From NCBI RefSeq assembly GCF_009712225.1, contig NZ_WASP01000007.1, positions 67,192 to 121,645 of the forward strand: DNA of 54,454 nucleotides. The letters run 5' to 3'. Positions 1 to 8,927 of this stretch are shown one piece after another. Made by a program: the position numbers and the translations under genes. Source of the DNA: Desulfovibrio sp. (GTDB lineage: Bacteria; Desulfobacterota; Desulfovibrionia; Desulfovibrionales; Desulfovibrionaceae). Numbering within the stretch: position 1 is the first letter of the stretch; the number at the start of each line of letters is the position of its first letter. The notes beneath the pieces are model-generated. The model saw only the letters and a program-made list of their open reading frames with translations. It was not told the DNA's origin and did not search any database.

Positions 1-39
1 GCGCCCCCGACGGGCCAGCTGAGTACTGCGGTGCCCCCG

Positions 40-67
40 AAAAACAAAGGGGAGCCAAAGGCCCCCC
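40..67 (-). terminator. Intrinsic terminator after tsf
   Basis: Read on the minus strand, an 8-bp GC-rich stem (one mismatch, 3-nt loop, 49-67) is followed by a T-rich tract at 40-48. It lies about 65 nt beyond the tsf stop codon, as expected for the end of an rpsB-tsf transcript. The T tract is interrupted by one G, so efficiency may be moderate. Confidence 0.6.
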
Positions 68-130
68 TAAAAATGTGCTTACCCGAAGGCGTGCACCAAT
101 GCCCGCCGGTTGCCCGGCGCAGCCTTGTTA

Positions 131-988
131 CTATTCGGCAGCAAGCTGAATGCGTTCGAAACCGGTGACCGTGATTTCGTCGCCGATGGCCTTGCCCGTT
201 TCGCGCACAACGTCGGTGATGGTCTTCTTGTCGTCGCGGATGAAGGGCTGTTCCATGAGGCACACTTCCTTCTGGAACTTCTTCACGGCGCCATCGGCAA
301 TTTTGTCCACGATCTGGGCAGGCTTGCCTTCTTCAATGGCCTTCTGGCGGTAAACTTCGCGTTCACGTTCCACAGCGGCCTGATCAAGGCTGGCGGCGTC
401 GAGAGCCAGGGGGCTGGCGGCGGCAACCTGCATGGCAAGGTTCTTGGCCAGTTCAATCACTTCGGGCTTGGTGGCGCTTTCGGCCTTGCCGCAGGTGAGG
501 TACACGAGCACGCCGATCTTGCTGTTGGCGTGGATGTACTGGCCCACCACATCGTTGGCGCCCTTCTTGCTGAAGCGGGCAAACTTGCCAAGCTGCATGT
601 TTTCGCCCACAGAGGCGATGAGCTGGGTCACTTCTTCGCCCAGGAGGGCTTCAAGAGCTTCGGCGTCAGCGGGGGCCTTATCAAGGATAACCTGGGTCAC
701 GCGGGTGGCCATGGCCTGGAACTGTTCGCCGCGGGCCACGAAGTCGGTTTCGCAAAGCAGCGAACCCATGGCGATGTGCATGCCGTCGGCGCTGGCGGCC
801 ACGGTCACGAGGCCTTCGCTGGTGGCGCGGCCAGACTTTTTGGCAGCCTTGGCCATGCCCTTCTGGCGCAGCCAGTCAACGGCCTTTTCCAGGTCGCCTT
901 CCACTTCAACCAGAGCCTTCTTGCAGTCCATCATGCCTGCAGCGGTCATGTCGCGCAGTTCTTTAACCAATTGTGCAGTGATAGCCAT
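131..988 (-). CDS. tsf: Elongation factor Ts
   Basis: The 285-residue product is the nucleotide exchange factor that regenerates EF-Tu-GTP in the cytoplasm. An N-terminal UBA-like segment (residues 1-45, with MMDCKKAL) is followed by the TDFV motif at 81-84, which contacts EF-Tu in characterised EF-Ts proteins, then the paired core subdomains. Length matches the family. I start at MAITAQ (988) because homologues begin there; an in-frame ATG 14 codons upstream would add unrelated sequence. It follows rpsB on the same strand after a 168-nt gap containing a strong hairpin, the usual bacterial rpsB-tsf order. Confidence 0.97.
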   Translation of the reverse strand: MAITAQLVKELRDMTAAGMMDCKKALVEVEGDLEKAVDWLRQKGMAKAAKKSGRATSEGLVTVAASADGMHIAMGSLLCETDFVARGEQFQAMATRVTQVILDKAPADAEALEALLGEEVTQLIASVGENMQLGKFARFSKKGANDVVGQYIHANSKIGVLVYLTCGKAESATKPEVIELAKNLAMQVAAASPLALDAASLDQAAVEREREVYRQKAIEEGKPAQIVDKIADGAVKKFQKEVCLMEQPFIRDDKKTITDVVRETGKAIGDEITVTGFERIQLAAE

Positions 989-1089
989 AGTATACTCCAC
1001 ACACTGTCCGGCCCCAAGCCGGAGTTTCATAACTTTCTAGTGGGTTGCGCGGCCTCCGCGAAGCGCGGCGCGCACTCATTCATCCAGAC

Positions 1090-1125
1090 GGGGGCAGCGC
1101 AGCCCATACAGGTTGCGCCGCCCCC
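1090..1125 (-). other. Stem-loop between rpsB and tsf
   Basis: A hairpin of 6 bp, one mismatch and 5 bp (GGGGGC/GCCCCC outer, GCGCA/TGCGC inner, 12-nt loop) sits 97 nt upstream of the tsf start. No T tract follows on the minus strand, so it is not a standard terminator. It could be a processing or stability element, or a weak attenuator setting the S2 to EF-Ts ratio. Function is inferred. Confidence 0.45.
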
Positions 1126-1156
1126 AGGATACTGAATATGGAAAGGCCAGAAGAGG

Positions 1157-1930
1157 CTATTCGGCGGCGGCTTCCTGAGCGGGCGCGGCGGCTTCGGCCT
1201 TCTGCATGGCTTCTTCGGCGTTCACAACTTCGCCCTTGCGATCCTTGTTCATGGCTTCGCCTTCCATGCAGGCTTCGGCGAAAGCAGCCACAAACAACTT
1301 GATGGCGCGGATGGCGTCGTCGTTGCCGGGGATGATGAAATCAATGACATCGGGGTCGCAATTGGTGTCGGTCACGGCCACGATCGGGATACCGAGCTTG
1401 CGGCATTCCTTCACGGCGATGTCTTCACGATGCGGGTCGATGATGAAGGCAAGCTGGGGCAGACGGTCCATGTTCTTGATACCGCCCAGAGTTTCCTCGA
1501 GCTTGTTCATTTCGCGTTCCAGAAGCAGGATTTCCTTCTTCTGGTAGCGATTGATGGTGCCGTCGCCAAACATGGCTTCGAGCTTCTTCAGACGGTCCAC
1601 GCTCTTCTGGATGGTGACAAAGTTGGTGAGCGTACCGCCCATCCAACGGTTGGTCACATGGTACTGACCAGCGCGACCAGCTTCGGCGGCCACAGCTTCC
1701 TGAGCCTGGCGCTTGGTACCGATGAACAGCACCTTGCCGCCCTTGGCAACAGTGTCGACCACTTTGTCGTAGGCGACGCGGAACAGCTTGACGGTCTGCT
1801 GCAGGTCGATGATATGGATGCCGTTGCGGGCGCCAAAGATGTAAGGACGCATCTTGGGGTTCCAGCGGCGGGTCTGGTGACCGAAATGCACGCCGGTTTC
1901 CAGCATTTGCTTCATGCTGACATAAGCCAT
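1157..1930 (-). CDS. rpsB: 30S ribosomal protein S2
   Basis: The 257-residue protein is small-subunit ribosomal protein uS2. The N terminus ([22 protein letters not shown]) and the segment around [10 protein letters not shown] are highly characteristic, and [14 protein letters not shown] and ITNTNCDP-like residues ([13 protein letters not shown]) mark the central and C-terminal folds. The last 30 or so residues form an Ala/Glu-rich tail. A strong ribosome-binding site (GGAGG) lies 8 nt before the ATG. It is the first gene of the rpsB-tsf operon; its leader contains a terminator-like hairpin (2022-2051). Confidence 0.97.
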   Translation of the reverse strand: MAYVSMKQMLETGVHFGHQTRRWNPKMRPYIFGARNGIHIIDLQQTVKLFRVAYDKVVDTVAKGGKVLFIGTKRQAQEAVAAEAGRAGQYHVTNRWMGGTLTNFVTIQKSVDRLKKLEAMFGDGTINRYQKKEILLLEREMNKLEETLGGIKNMDRLPQLAFIIDPHREDIAVKECRKLGIPIVAVTDTNCDPDVIDFIIPGNDDAIRAIKLFVAAFAEACMEGEAMNKDRKGEVVNAEEAMQKAEAAAPAQEAAAE

Positions 1931-2021
1931 TGGGATTCCTCCAAAGGGTTAACTTCTTCCACCCATGCCCTGACCCTGCAACCCGATGTGCGCCTCCTGA
2001 CGGACCAACCGCCTTGGGCGC

Positions 2022-2051
2022 AAAAAATGGACGACGCACCACGCGCCGTCC
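2022..2051 (-). terminator. Terminator or attenuator in the rpsB leader
   Basis: On the minus strand a 9-bp GC-rich stem (one G-T wobble, 5-nt loop; arms 2043-2051 and 2029-2037) is followed by A then six T (2027-2022), a good intrinsic terminator. It lies 109 nt after the stop of the membrane-protein gene and 92 nt before rpsB. It may simply end the upstream transcript, or attenuate rpsB if the promoter lies upstream of it. Confidence 0.65.
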
Positions 2052-2101
2052 CACCGGGCACCCCGGGCCGCTGCCTTTGGGTGTGCTTGATGGAAAGGTG
2101 G

Positions 2102-2130
2102 TCAATACACCAATGACTCGCGAATAGCAA
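2102..2130 (-). promoter_or_regulatory. Possible rpsB promoter
   Basis: On the minus strand TTGCTA (2130-2125) and TATTGA (2107-2102) are separated by 17 nt. The match to the -35/-10 consensus is modest. No better candidate was seen between the terminator-like hairpin at 2022-2051 and the rpsB start, which is GC-rich. Confidence 0.28.
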
Positions 2131-2159
2131 GCACTGATGCGGCATTTTCCGCAAGGAGG

Positions 2160-3689
2160 CTATCGCGCGGCCTGTCGTTGCAATGCCTGAACAAGATCGG
2201 GCAGTGTCTCCCGCAATTTTTTGCCCACATAAATGACCGCAACGCCGTTGTCCTTTACGCATTCAAGACTGGCATGCGCGTCAAAAAAAGCTCTGGCCTG
2301 CTCAAATTCCTCTCGCGATACCCCGCCGCTGCCGTTGGCCAGATGATAGGTTCCGGCATAGGGCGAAATAATTACCACGCTGTCGTCCAGCGGGCCGCCC
2401 ATTTCATTGATGTCTGCAATATAGCGCTGGTATGGATAAAAAACGTGAGGCCCAAGACCAGACTGCGCCCACACCCTGACCGAAGCAGGAAAATCCGGCA
2501 GGCTGCCCAGCGTGTCTCGCAGGCGGGCATGGGCCTGCGCATCGGGGTGTTGCAGCAGGCGCGCCACGGTGGCCGCAGGATTGTACCACCCTGTCTGGGT
2601 CGCCATCATGACAATTGCCATCAATACGCCTGCGGCGGGCAAAAGTTTTTTCCACAGCTCGGGCCTTAGCCTGCCCTGCACCCACATGCAGGCATGGCAG
2701 ATGGCGAGCATCAAAAACACACCGGGCAAATCCTCGTACTGACCGGCCATGTCCCACATCTGCCCGTAACCGGAAAGAGCCACCATCCCCAGATAGGGCA
2801 GGGTGCACAGCAGGCACAGCAGGGCCTTGCGGCCAAGCAGGGGCAAAAACCAACTGTAAGCCAGCAGGCGCAGATAATACTGCAGCTTGTGGTCCCACCC
2901 GCCAGAAAGATTTACAAACTGCTCAAATGCGTAACCTGAGCCCGCACCCGCAAGCTGGCGCATATACGGCAGCCACACCTTTGTGACGGTAACGAACCAG
3001 GCACCGGAAACCGTGCACAGTAGCATTCCCACGCGGCGCTGCCTCAACAGCAAAACGGCATACATGCCAAGGCAGAAAATACTCGGCGCTGCGCGCTCCT
3101 GCGCCAGCAAAACAATAAAGCAGCATCCGGCAAGCGCCCACCAGCGACGCTTGTGCAGCATCAACACTGCCAGCATGAGTACCGGGGTTACAAGCGTTGT
3201 GTAATGAGCCTGCCGCGACCAGGGCGTGAGCACGGGCCGAAAGAAAAAGAAAAGGACAAGAACCACTGCCGCAGTCCATACCCAGTTGCCCGAAGCATTG
3301 TCTCCCTCGGCCTCGGCATGCAGAACGCGCACCAGCCGGGGCAGAATAAAGGCCATGGCCCCGGCAGCGGTACCCTGCAGAATGGACAGGGGGTAGGGGC
3401 TTTTCCACGGGCCCACAATGGGGGCCAGCAAAGCCGAAAGTGGCGTGCAATGGTGGGCGTAAAAGGGCTTGCCTTCGTATACGTTTGAAAACGGAGCCTG
3501 CCAGTCCCAGCCGTTCCAAACTCTCCATATCTGAGTTATGAAATAGCCGAAGTCAGCGTCGTTGATGGCGAAACTGCGCATCTGCAGCACGCTTCCCCAT
3601 ATAAAAAAGACGGCAAAGGCCAGGGGAATGTACCAGAGCACCAGCTTTTCTGTAGCGGAATGTCTGTTTGCAGGAACTTCTTGGATCAT
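2160..3689 (-). CDS. Multipass membrane protein, DUF2079-like
   Basis: The protein (509 residues from the start chosen here) is very hydrophobic, with a first membrane segment around residues 15-35 and about ten more. Signatures such as NDADFGYFITQIWRVW and the following HHCTPLSALLAPI resemble the DUF2079 family, whose fold is related to GT-C glycosyltransferases; an acidic pair near the first periplasmic loop would fit that. Substrate is unknown. The start at 3689 (MIQEVP) has only a weak ribosome-binding site, and upstream in-frame codons encode non-homologous-looking sequence. It is transcribed towards rpsB and divergently from the M16 peptidase gene. Confidence 0.65.
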   Translation of the reverse strand: MIQEVPANRHSATEKLVLWYIPLAFAVFFIWGSVLQMRSFAINDADFGYFITQIWRVWNGWDWQAPFSNVYEGKPFYAHHCTPLSALLAPIVGPWKSPYPLSILQGTAAGAMAFILPRLVRVLHAEAEGDNASGNWVWTAAVVLVLFFFFRPVLTPWSRQAHYTTLVTPVLMLAVLMLHKRRWWALAGCCFIVLLAQERAAPSIFCLGMYAVLLLRQRRVGMLLCTVSGAWFVTVTKVWLPYMRQLAGAGSGYAFEQFVNLSGGWDHKLQYYLRLLAYSWFLPLLGRKALLCLLCTLPYLGMVALSGYGQMWDMAGQYEDLPGVFLMLAICHACMWVQGRLRPELWKKLLPAAGVLMAIVMMATQTGWYNPAATVARLLQHPDAQAHARLRDTLGSLPDFPASVRVWAQSGLGPHVFYPYQRYIADINEMGGPLDDSVVIISPYAGTYHLANGSGGVSREEFEQARAFFDAHASLECVKDNGVAVIYVGKKLRETLPDLVQALQRQAAR

Positions 3690-3775
3690 GATCTCACTTA
3701 CTCGCTGAGTGATAAGCGCGTGCGGCACGGCACGGCGCGTAGGCGGCTTTCTAGCATGGAGACAACGCCTCCACA

Positions 3776-3791
3776 AGCAGACATCGTGCCC
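3776..3791 (-). promoter_or_regulatory. Sigma-54-like promoter for the DUF2079 gene
   Basis: Minus-strand GGGCACGATGTCTGCT matches the TGGCAC-N5-TTGCW consensus at 9 of 11 positions, including the essential GG and GC with the correct 10-nt spacing. It lies 87 nt upstream of the start at 3689. Chance occurrence cannot be excluded. Confidence 0.35.
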
Positions 3792-3846
3792 ATATTCCGC
3801 GCTCTCGCATATTGTACAGCGCCCGTCCGGGACCATGGCACGCCCC

Positions 3847-3875
3847 TTTTCAAATTGCCCCTCAATACTTATAGT
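3847..3875 (+). promoter_or_regulatory. Sigma-70-type promoter for the M16 peptidase
   Basis: TTTTCA (3847-3852) and TATAGT (3870-3875) are separated by 17 nt; the -10 matches the consensus at 5 of 6 positions. The start codon is 57 nt downstream, preceded by AGGA. Confidence 0.5.
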
Positions 3876-3931
3876 TCTTTTTCACGCTGCCCCCATGCGG
3901 GCCGCAGCACATCAACTCCTCAGGATTCACC

Positions 3932-6844
3932 ATGAACAAGCACGGTTTTACTCTTCTTACCGAACAATATCTGCACGAAGTGGACGGCACAGCCCGGTTG
4001 TGGCAGCACGATGTCACCGGCGCGCAGATGCTTTCCGTCATCAATACCGACGAAAACAAATGCTTTGGCGTGAGCTTTCGCACGCCGCCCGCCGACTCTA
4101 CCGGCGTTGCCCATATTCTGGAGCATTCGGTGCTCTGCGGGTCAGACAAGTACCCGGTCAAGGAACCCTTTGTTGAGCTGCTCAAGGGGTCGCTCAACAC
4201 ATTCCTCAATGCCTTCACCTATCCCGACAAGACCTGCTACCCCATCGCCAGCTGCAACCTGCGCGATTTTTACAATCTTATAGATGTGTACATTGATGCC
4301 GTGTTCCACCCGCGCATCACCGAAGACATTTTCCGTCAGGAAGGCTGGCACGTGGAGACGGAATCCGCCGACGGCCCCTGGTCGTACAAGGGCGTGGTCT
4401 ATAATGAAATGAAGGGCGTCTATTCCTCGCCCGATTCCGTACTTTCGGAACAGAGCCAGCAGGCGCTGTTTCCCGACACGCTGTACAGCCTCGATTCCGG
4501 CGGCAATCCCGAGAACATCCCCGACCTCACCTACGAGGCCTTCCGCGATTTTCACAGCAGCTACTACCACCCCAGCAATGCCCGCTTTTTTTTCTGGGGC
4601 GACGACCCGGAAGACGAGCGCCTGCGCCTGACCGCCGCCGCTCTCAAAGGCTACACTGCACGTCCGGTCAATTCTGCCGTGCCGCTGCAACCGCGCATCG
4701 AAACCCCGCGCCAGATAGAAGTGGCCTACGCGGCCTCCAAGGGCGAAAAACGCGCACTGTTCACGGTCAACTGGCTGCTGGGCGAACGCGGCGACGTCAA
4801 TCAGGCCCTGCTGATGGAAATGCTTGAGCATATCCTTGAAGGCCTGCCCGGCTCGCCCCTGCGCAAGGCGCTCATTGCCTCTGGCCTGGGCGAAGACACC
4901 ACCGGCTGCGGACTCGAAACCGACCTGCGCCAGATGTACTACTCCACCGGTCTCAAGGGCGTGGCCCCGCGCGACGTGCAGCAGGCAGAACTGCTCATTT
5001 TTGACACCCTGGCCCAGCTGGCCGAAGAGGGTATTCCCCGCTCAGCGGTAGAAGCCGCCGTCAACAGCGTGGAATTCGCATATCGCGAAAACAATTCCGG
5101 CCGCTTCCCCCGTGGGCTTTCGGCCATGGTGCAGTCGCTCACCACATGGCTGTACGACGGCGACCCGCTGGCTGCGCTGGCATGGGAAGCGCCGCTCAAC
5201 GCGCTCAAGGCCCGCATCGAGGCGGGCGAACCCGTGTTCGAACAGGCCATCCGGGACTGGTTCCTCAACAACGAGCACCGCGCAACTGTCATCCTGATGC
5301 CCGATGCCAAGCTTGGCCAGTTGCGCGATGATGCGGAAAAAGCCCGCGTGGACGCCGTGCAGACTGCGGCCAGCCCCGAAGAGCGCGCCCTCATGGTGGA
5401 GGAAACCGCCCGCCTCATGGAAGCGCAGGAAGCCCCGGACAGCCCCGAGGCTCTTGCAACCATTCCGGCTCTTGGGCTGGAAGACCTGCCGCTTGAAAAC
5501 GCCACCATTCCGCGTGCCATGGCAGAGCTGCCGGAAACCTTCCTCACCCACGAGCTGCCCACCCAGGGCATTGCCTACACAGCCCTGCTGTTGCCGCTCT
5601 CCAACGTGCCCGACAGGCTTGTGCCCCTGCTGCCGCTCTTTGCCCGTTCCCTCACCGACACGGGTACCGCCCGGCGCGACTTTACCGAGCTGGGTGCGCT
5701 CATGGCCGCCAAAACCGGCGGTCTTGGCGCAGACCCGCTGCTGGGCCTTGTGCGCGGCAGCCGCAAAACCATCGGTTATCTCAGTGTGGCGGGCAAGGCG
5801 GTATACGACAAACTGCCAGATCTCTTTGCCCTGACCCGCGAAATATTGCTTGAACCCATCAAGGATGCGGACGAGCTGCGTGAAAGACTCGGGCAGATGC
5901 TGCTTGAGGCCAAGGCGCGCCTTGAGCACGGCTTGCAGTCCGCGGGCCATGCGGCGGTAAGCTCACGCCTGCGGGCGCATTTTAACGGCGCAAGCGCCCT
6001 GGGCGAACGCACCACGGGCCTGAGCTACCTTGAAAGCGTGCGCGGCCTGATAGACCGCATGGAAAAGGACGCACAGTCCATTCTTGATGACCTTGAAGAA
6101 CTGCGTACACGCATCATCGCCCGCCCTGGCGCAATCTTTGACTGCACGGCCGAGGCACAGGGTCTCACCATGGTTGAGGCAGAGGCCCGCCAGCTGCTGC
6201 GCGCCCTTGCCCCCGCACGGGCTGGCTCGGAATCGGGTTTCGGCAGCGCCCCCCTCGATCTGCCCCAGGGTGAGGCCTTCATCGCCCCTGCCCAGATCAA
6301 CTATGTGGGCAAGGCAGCCAACATCTACGATCAGGGCTACGTATACCACGGTTCGGCCAGCGTAATCCTGCGCTACCTGCGCATGGGTTACCTGTGGGAG
6401 CGTGTGCGTGTACGCGGCGGTGCTTACGGGGCCTTCTGCAATCTCGACCGTCTGGGCGGCACCCTTGTGTGCGCCTCGTACCGCGATCCCAACGTGGAAG
6501 ACACCCTGGCCGCCTTTGACGGCATGGCCGAATACCTGCGCGGCTTCAGTCCCGACAAGGCCCAGCTCACCCAGGCCATTGTGGGTGCCATTGGTGACAT
6601 CGACAGCTACCTGCTGCCCGACGCCAAGGGCGCACAGTCCCTCTCGCGCTGGCTCACGGACGACAACGAAGCCGCCCGCGCCCTCATGCGCGAAGAAATA
6701 CTCTCTACCACCGAAAAGCACTTCCGCGAGTTTGCCGAGGTGCTGGCCGAGGTTGCCCGCACCGGTGCCACATGCGTGCTGGGCGGCCCCAAGACCGAAG
6801 CCGCCGCCAGCAAACTGGGCTGGAGCAGCACAAAACTGGTTTAA
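3932..6844 (+). CDS. M16C zinc metallopeptidase (presequence protease-like)
   Basis: The 970-residue protein belongs to the insulinase/pitrilysin M16C group (PreP, Cym1), which forms a hollow peptidasome degrading short peptides. The inverted zinc motif HILEH is at residues 61-65, followed by VLCGS, with the third ligand probably E159 in NEMKGVYS; the spacing matches PreP. An N-terminal M16 pair, the M16C-associated linker region and C-terminal M16 repeats are expected across the length, which is normal for the family. The late segment VRVRGGAYGAFC is the usual R/Y substrate-binding site. No signal peptide is seen, so it is cytoplasmic. A strong terminator follows. Confidence 0.93.
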   Translation: MNKHGFTLLTEQYLHEVDGTARLWQHDVTGAQMLSVINTDENKCFGVSFRTPPADSTGVAHILEHSVLCGSDKYPVKEPFVELLKGSLNTFLNAFTYPDKTCYPIASCNLRDFYNLIDVYIDAVFHPRITEDIFRQEGWHVETESADGPWSYKGVVYNEMKGVYSSPDSVLSEQSQQALFPDTLYSLDSGGNPENIPDLTYEAFRDFHSSYYHPSNARFFFWGDDPEDERLRLTAAALKGYTARPVNSAVPLQPRIETPRQIEVAYAASKGEKRALFTVNWLLGERGDVNQALLMEMLEHILEGLPGSPLRKALIASGLGEDTTGCGLETDLRQMYYSTGLKGVAPRDVQQAELLIFDTLAQLAEEGIPRSAVEAAVNSVEFAYRENNSGRFPRGLSAMVQSLTTWLYDGDPLAALAWEAPLNALKARIEAGEPVFEQAIRDWFLNNEHRATVILMPDAKLGQLRDDAEKARVDAVQTAASPEERALMVEETARLMEAQEAPDSPEALATIPALGLEDLPLENATIPRAMAELPETFLTHELPTQGIAYTALLLPLSNVPDRLVPLLPLFARSLTDTGTARRDFTELGALMAAKTGGLGADPLLGLVRGSRKTIGYLSVAGKAVYDKLPDLFALTREILLEPIKDADELRERLGQMLLEAKARLEHGLQSAGHAAVSSRLRAHFNGASALGERTTGLSYLESVRGLIDRMEKDAQSILDDLEELRTRIIARPGAIFDCTAEAQGLTMVEAEARQLLRALAPARAGSESGFGSAPLDLPQGEAFIAPAQINYVGKAANIYDQGYVYHGSASVILRYLRMGYLWERVRVRGGAYGAFCNLDRLGGTLVCASYRDPNVEDTLAAFDGMAEYLRGFSPDKAQLTQAIVGAIGDIDSYLLPDAKGAQSLSRWLTDDNEAARALMREEILSTTEKHFREFAEVLAEVARTGATCVLGGPKTEAAASKLGWSSTKLV

Positions 6845-6866
6845 CAGCGTAGAACTGCATAATAAC

Positions 6867-6899
6867 AAAGGGGGAGATTTGCCAAAAATCTCCCCCTTT
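6867..6899 (+). terminator. Terminator after the M16 peptidase gene
   Basis: A perfect 14-bp stem (AAAGGGGGAGATTT and its complement, 5-nt loop) lies 22 nt after the stop codon. The T-rich flank is short (TTT then TTTT a few bases on). The stem is symmetric enough to act in both directions. Confidence 0.8.
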
Positions 6900-6947
6900 C
6901 TGCATTTTGCCGCAGGCAGCGCCGCACGGCTGTTCAAGGATTTTTGC

Positions 6948-7754
6948 ATGGTTCATGATTTTGACAACCAGCCCTGCCAACGTCCCGCAAGCATTGCGGG
7001 CCGTCTGGCTGGGCGTCTGGCCGCGCCCTCCTTTGTGATTCCCGCCGGTGTGGCCGAAAACGCACGGTTTCTGGCCAACAGGGTGGACGAGGTGGGCCTG
7101 TGTCTGTTTGAAACCCGCGCCTGCCTCAACTACGGCCAGCGAGACCTGCCGCCAGACCTCGCCAGCCTGCCCCTGCGCTGGCACGCCCACCTGCCGGTGG
7201 ACCTGCCCTGGCCGGTAAAGAGCGGCGCCGCACACCCTGCCCGCACAGCTGCCGCACTGGCCAGACAGGTGCTGGAAAAAACCGCCTTCCTTTCCCCCCG
7301 CTGCGCTGTGCTGCACCCGCCCAAGGGTACGCCGAGCAGACAGCGCCGCCTGCTGGCAGGATTTGCGCACCATTGGCAAAAATACTGTCATGTTCCACTG
7401 TTGCTCGAAAACGTGGCCCACAGCGACATATGGGGCCTTGGGCAAGGTTTTTTGCAGGATCACGACCTTGGCCTGTGTCTGGACGTAGGGCATCTACTGG
7501 GATATGGTCAAAAAAATCTTTTGTTTTCGGCCCTTCCAGAGCAGGCAAGCCTTGTACACTGGAGTGCGCCCGGCGATGGCGACCGGCATCTGCCCCTCAC
7601 AGCTTTCACCGGACCGCAAATGCAGACAGCAACCGACCTGATGGCGCGTTTTTCCGCCACGGCGGTGCACATGGCAGAGATATTCAGATGGCAGGGTCTG
7701 GCTGAGTCGCTGCCGGTACTGGAAGCGCTTTCGCAACCCACCCCTGCCCGATGA
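6948..7754 (+). CDS. cbiR: CbiR-like cobamide-remodelling phosphodiesterase (TIM barrel)
   Basis: The 268-residue protein resembles the AP-endonuclease-2/xylose-isomerase-like TIM-barrel superfamily. Probable metal ligands appear in order: E55, H79/H81 (WHAHLP), E154 (LLLEN), D179 and H182 (CLDVGH), H204 and H214. CbiR proteins of this superfamily cleave the nucleotide loop of cobamides so that the lower ligand can be exchanged; sulfate reducers need cobamides. I assign CbiR from overall architecture and genus context, not by alignment, and another sugar-phosphate isomerase-like role is possible. The ATG at 6948 is preceded by AAGGA. The DHH gene follows 15 nt downstream, suggesting co-transcription. 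Confidence 0.55.
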   Translation: MVHDFDNQPCQRPASIAGRLAGRLAAPSFVIPAGVAENARFLANRVDEVGLCLFETRACLNYGQRDLPPDLASLPLRWHAHLPVDLPWPVKSGAAHPARTAAALARQVLEKTAFLSPRCAVLHPPKGTPSRQRRLLAGFAHHWQKYCHVPLLLENVAHSDIWGLGQGFLQDHDLGLCLDVGHLLGYGQKNLLFSALPEQASLVHWSAPGDGDRHLPLTAFTGPQMQTATDLMARFSATAVHMAEIFRWQGLAESLPVLEALSQPTPAR

Positions 7755-7769
7755 GCCACAAGGAGAATC

Positions 7770-8831
7770 ATGGCTGGCGCTACAGACCACATCGCCCTGC
7801 TGCAAAAATGGCGGGCAGGTCTTTGCAAGGATGACCGCTGGTGCATCCTCATCAATGCCGACCCCGATGCCCTGGCATCGGCGCTGGCTCTCAAGCGCAT
7901 TATGATTCACAAGGTGCACAGCGTTGATATTGCCCGCATCAATGAGGTAACCAGGCCCGACAATCTGGCCATGATCCGCTACCTCAATATTCCCGTAGTC
8001 GCGTGGAAGCCCGAAAATGCCGAGCAGTACACCCGCTATGCCATGGTTGATTCGCAGCCGCACCATAGCAAGGCCTTTCAGGGTCTGCATTTTGACTGCA
8101 TCATAGACCATCACCCCCTGCCCCGCTCCGTACCCAATATCACGGCCTGTGCCATTGCCGGTCCTGTGGTTTTTCGTGACATTCGCCCCGGCATGGGGGC
8201 AACCAGCACCATGATGGCCCGCTACCTCAAGGCCTTGCACATGCGGCCCGGGCCGCGCCTGGCCACGGCCCTGCTGTACGGCATTCGCACCGACACAGCA
8301 GCCTTTGAACGCTCCGGCGGCGAGGACGATTTTCGCGCCTACCAGTGGCTTTCGCGCCATGCGGACAACAGCCTGCTGCGCCGCATCCTGCGCAGTGAAT
8401 ACCTGCGCGAGTGGCTGCCGCTGTTTTCGCGCGCTTTCCGTTCGCTGGCCGACTGCCGCGGCGGGGGGGCCTTTGCCTCACTCAACGAGATCAACAGTGC
8501 CGACCTGCTGGTGGCCGTGGCAGACTTTTTTACGCGGGTGCACGGCCTGCGCTGGATTGCCGTAAGCGGCGTGGTGGACAAGACCGTTATCGTGATTTTT
8601 CGTGGTGACGGGGGGCGCGACATTGGCAGGCTTGCAGACGCCTGTTTTCACGATGTGGGCGTGGCGGGCGGCCACCGCAACCTTGCCCGGGCAGAGTTTC
8701 CGCTTTCTGCCGTACCCGAGGGCGTCAAGCCCGGCGAATTTGTGCTCAAGCGGCTTGAAACCCGCAAGCTCAGACCCAGGACCAAGGGCGATGAAAATCC
8801 CGCAGACTCCGCAGAACGGGGCGCTGCCTGA
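7770..8831 (+). CDS. DHH-family phosphoesterase (RecJ/NrnA-like)
   Basis: The 353-residue protein has the DHH-DHHA1 layout. Motif I is NADPD (29-33), motif II VDSQ (93-96), motif III DHHP (113-116), motif IV GIRTDTAAF, and the C-terminal DHHA1 signature GGHR ends at residue 303. Such Mn-dependent enzymes degrade short oligonucleotides or 3'-phosphoadenosine 5'-phosphate; the substrate here cannot be fixed from sequence. In sulfate reducers pAp is not an expected major metabolite, so nanoRNase activity is the simpler guess. The start is preceded by AAGGAG. The aromatic operon promoter begins 39 nt after the stop. Confidence 0.85.
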   Translation: MAGATDHIALLQKWRAGLCKDDRWCILINADPDALASALALKRIMIHKVHSVDIARINEVTRPDNLAMIRYLNIPVVAWKPENAEQYTRYAMVDSQPHHSKAFQGLHFDCIIDHHPLPRSVPNITACAIAGPVVFRDIRPGMGATSTMMARYLKALHMRPGPRLATALLYGIRTDTAAFERSGGEDDFRAYQWLSRHADNSLLRRILRSEYLREWLPLFSRAFRSLADCRGGGAFASLNEINSADLLVAVADFFTRVHGLRWIAVSGVVDKTVIVIFRGDGGRDIGRLADACFHDVGVAGGHRNLARAEFPLSAVPEGVKPGEFVLKRLETRKLRPRTKGDENPADSAERGAA

Positions 8832-8869
8832 CTTCGGCAATAAAATTCATGCCAAAATCCATTTTCCTG

Positions 8870-8898
8870 TTGACAGGGTTTTGGATGCCGCGTAGCCT
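8870..8898 (+). promoter_or_regulatory. Promoter of the aromatic amino acid operon
   Basis: A perfect -35 box TTGACA (8870-8875) is separated by 17 nt from TAGCCT (8893-8898). Transcription would begin near 8905, giving about 20 nt before the leader peptide start at 8928. Confidence 0.7.
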
Positions 8899-8927
8899 TT
8901 GATCAGAAAATTTTTAAGGATATTTCC

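Noticed and set aside
3836..3851. TGGCACG sequence resembling a sigma-54 -24 box
   Set aside because: The -12 half is TTTTC instead of TTGCW, so the essential GC is missing.
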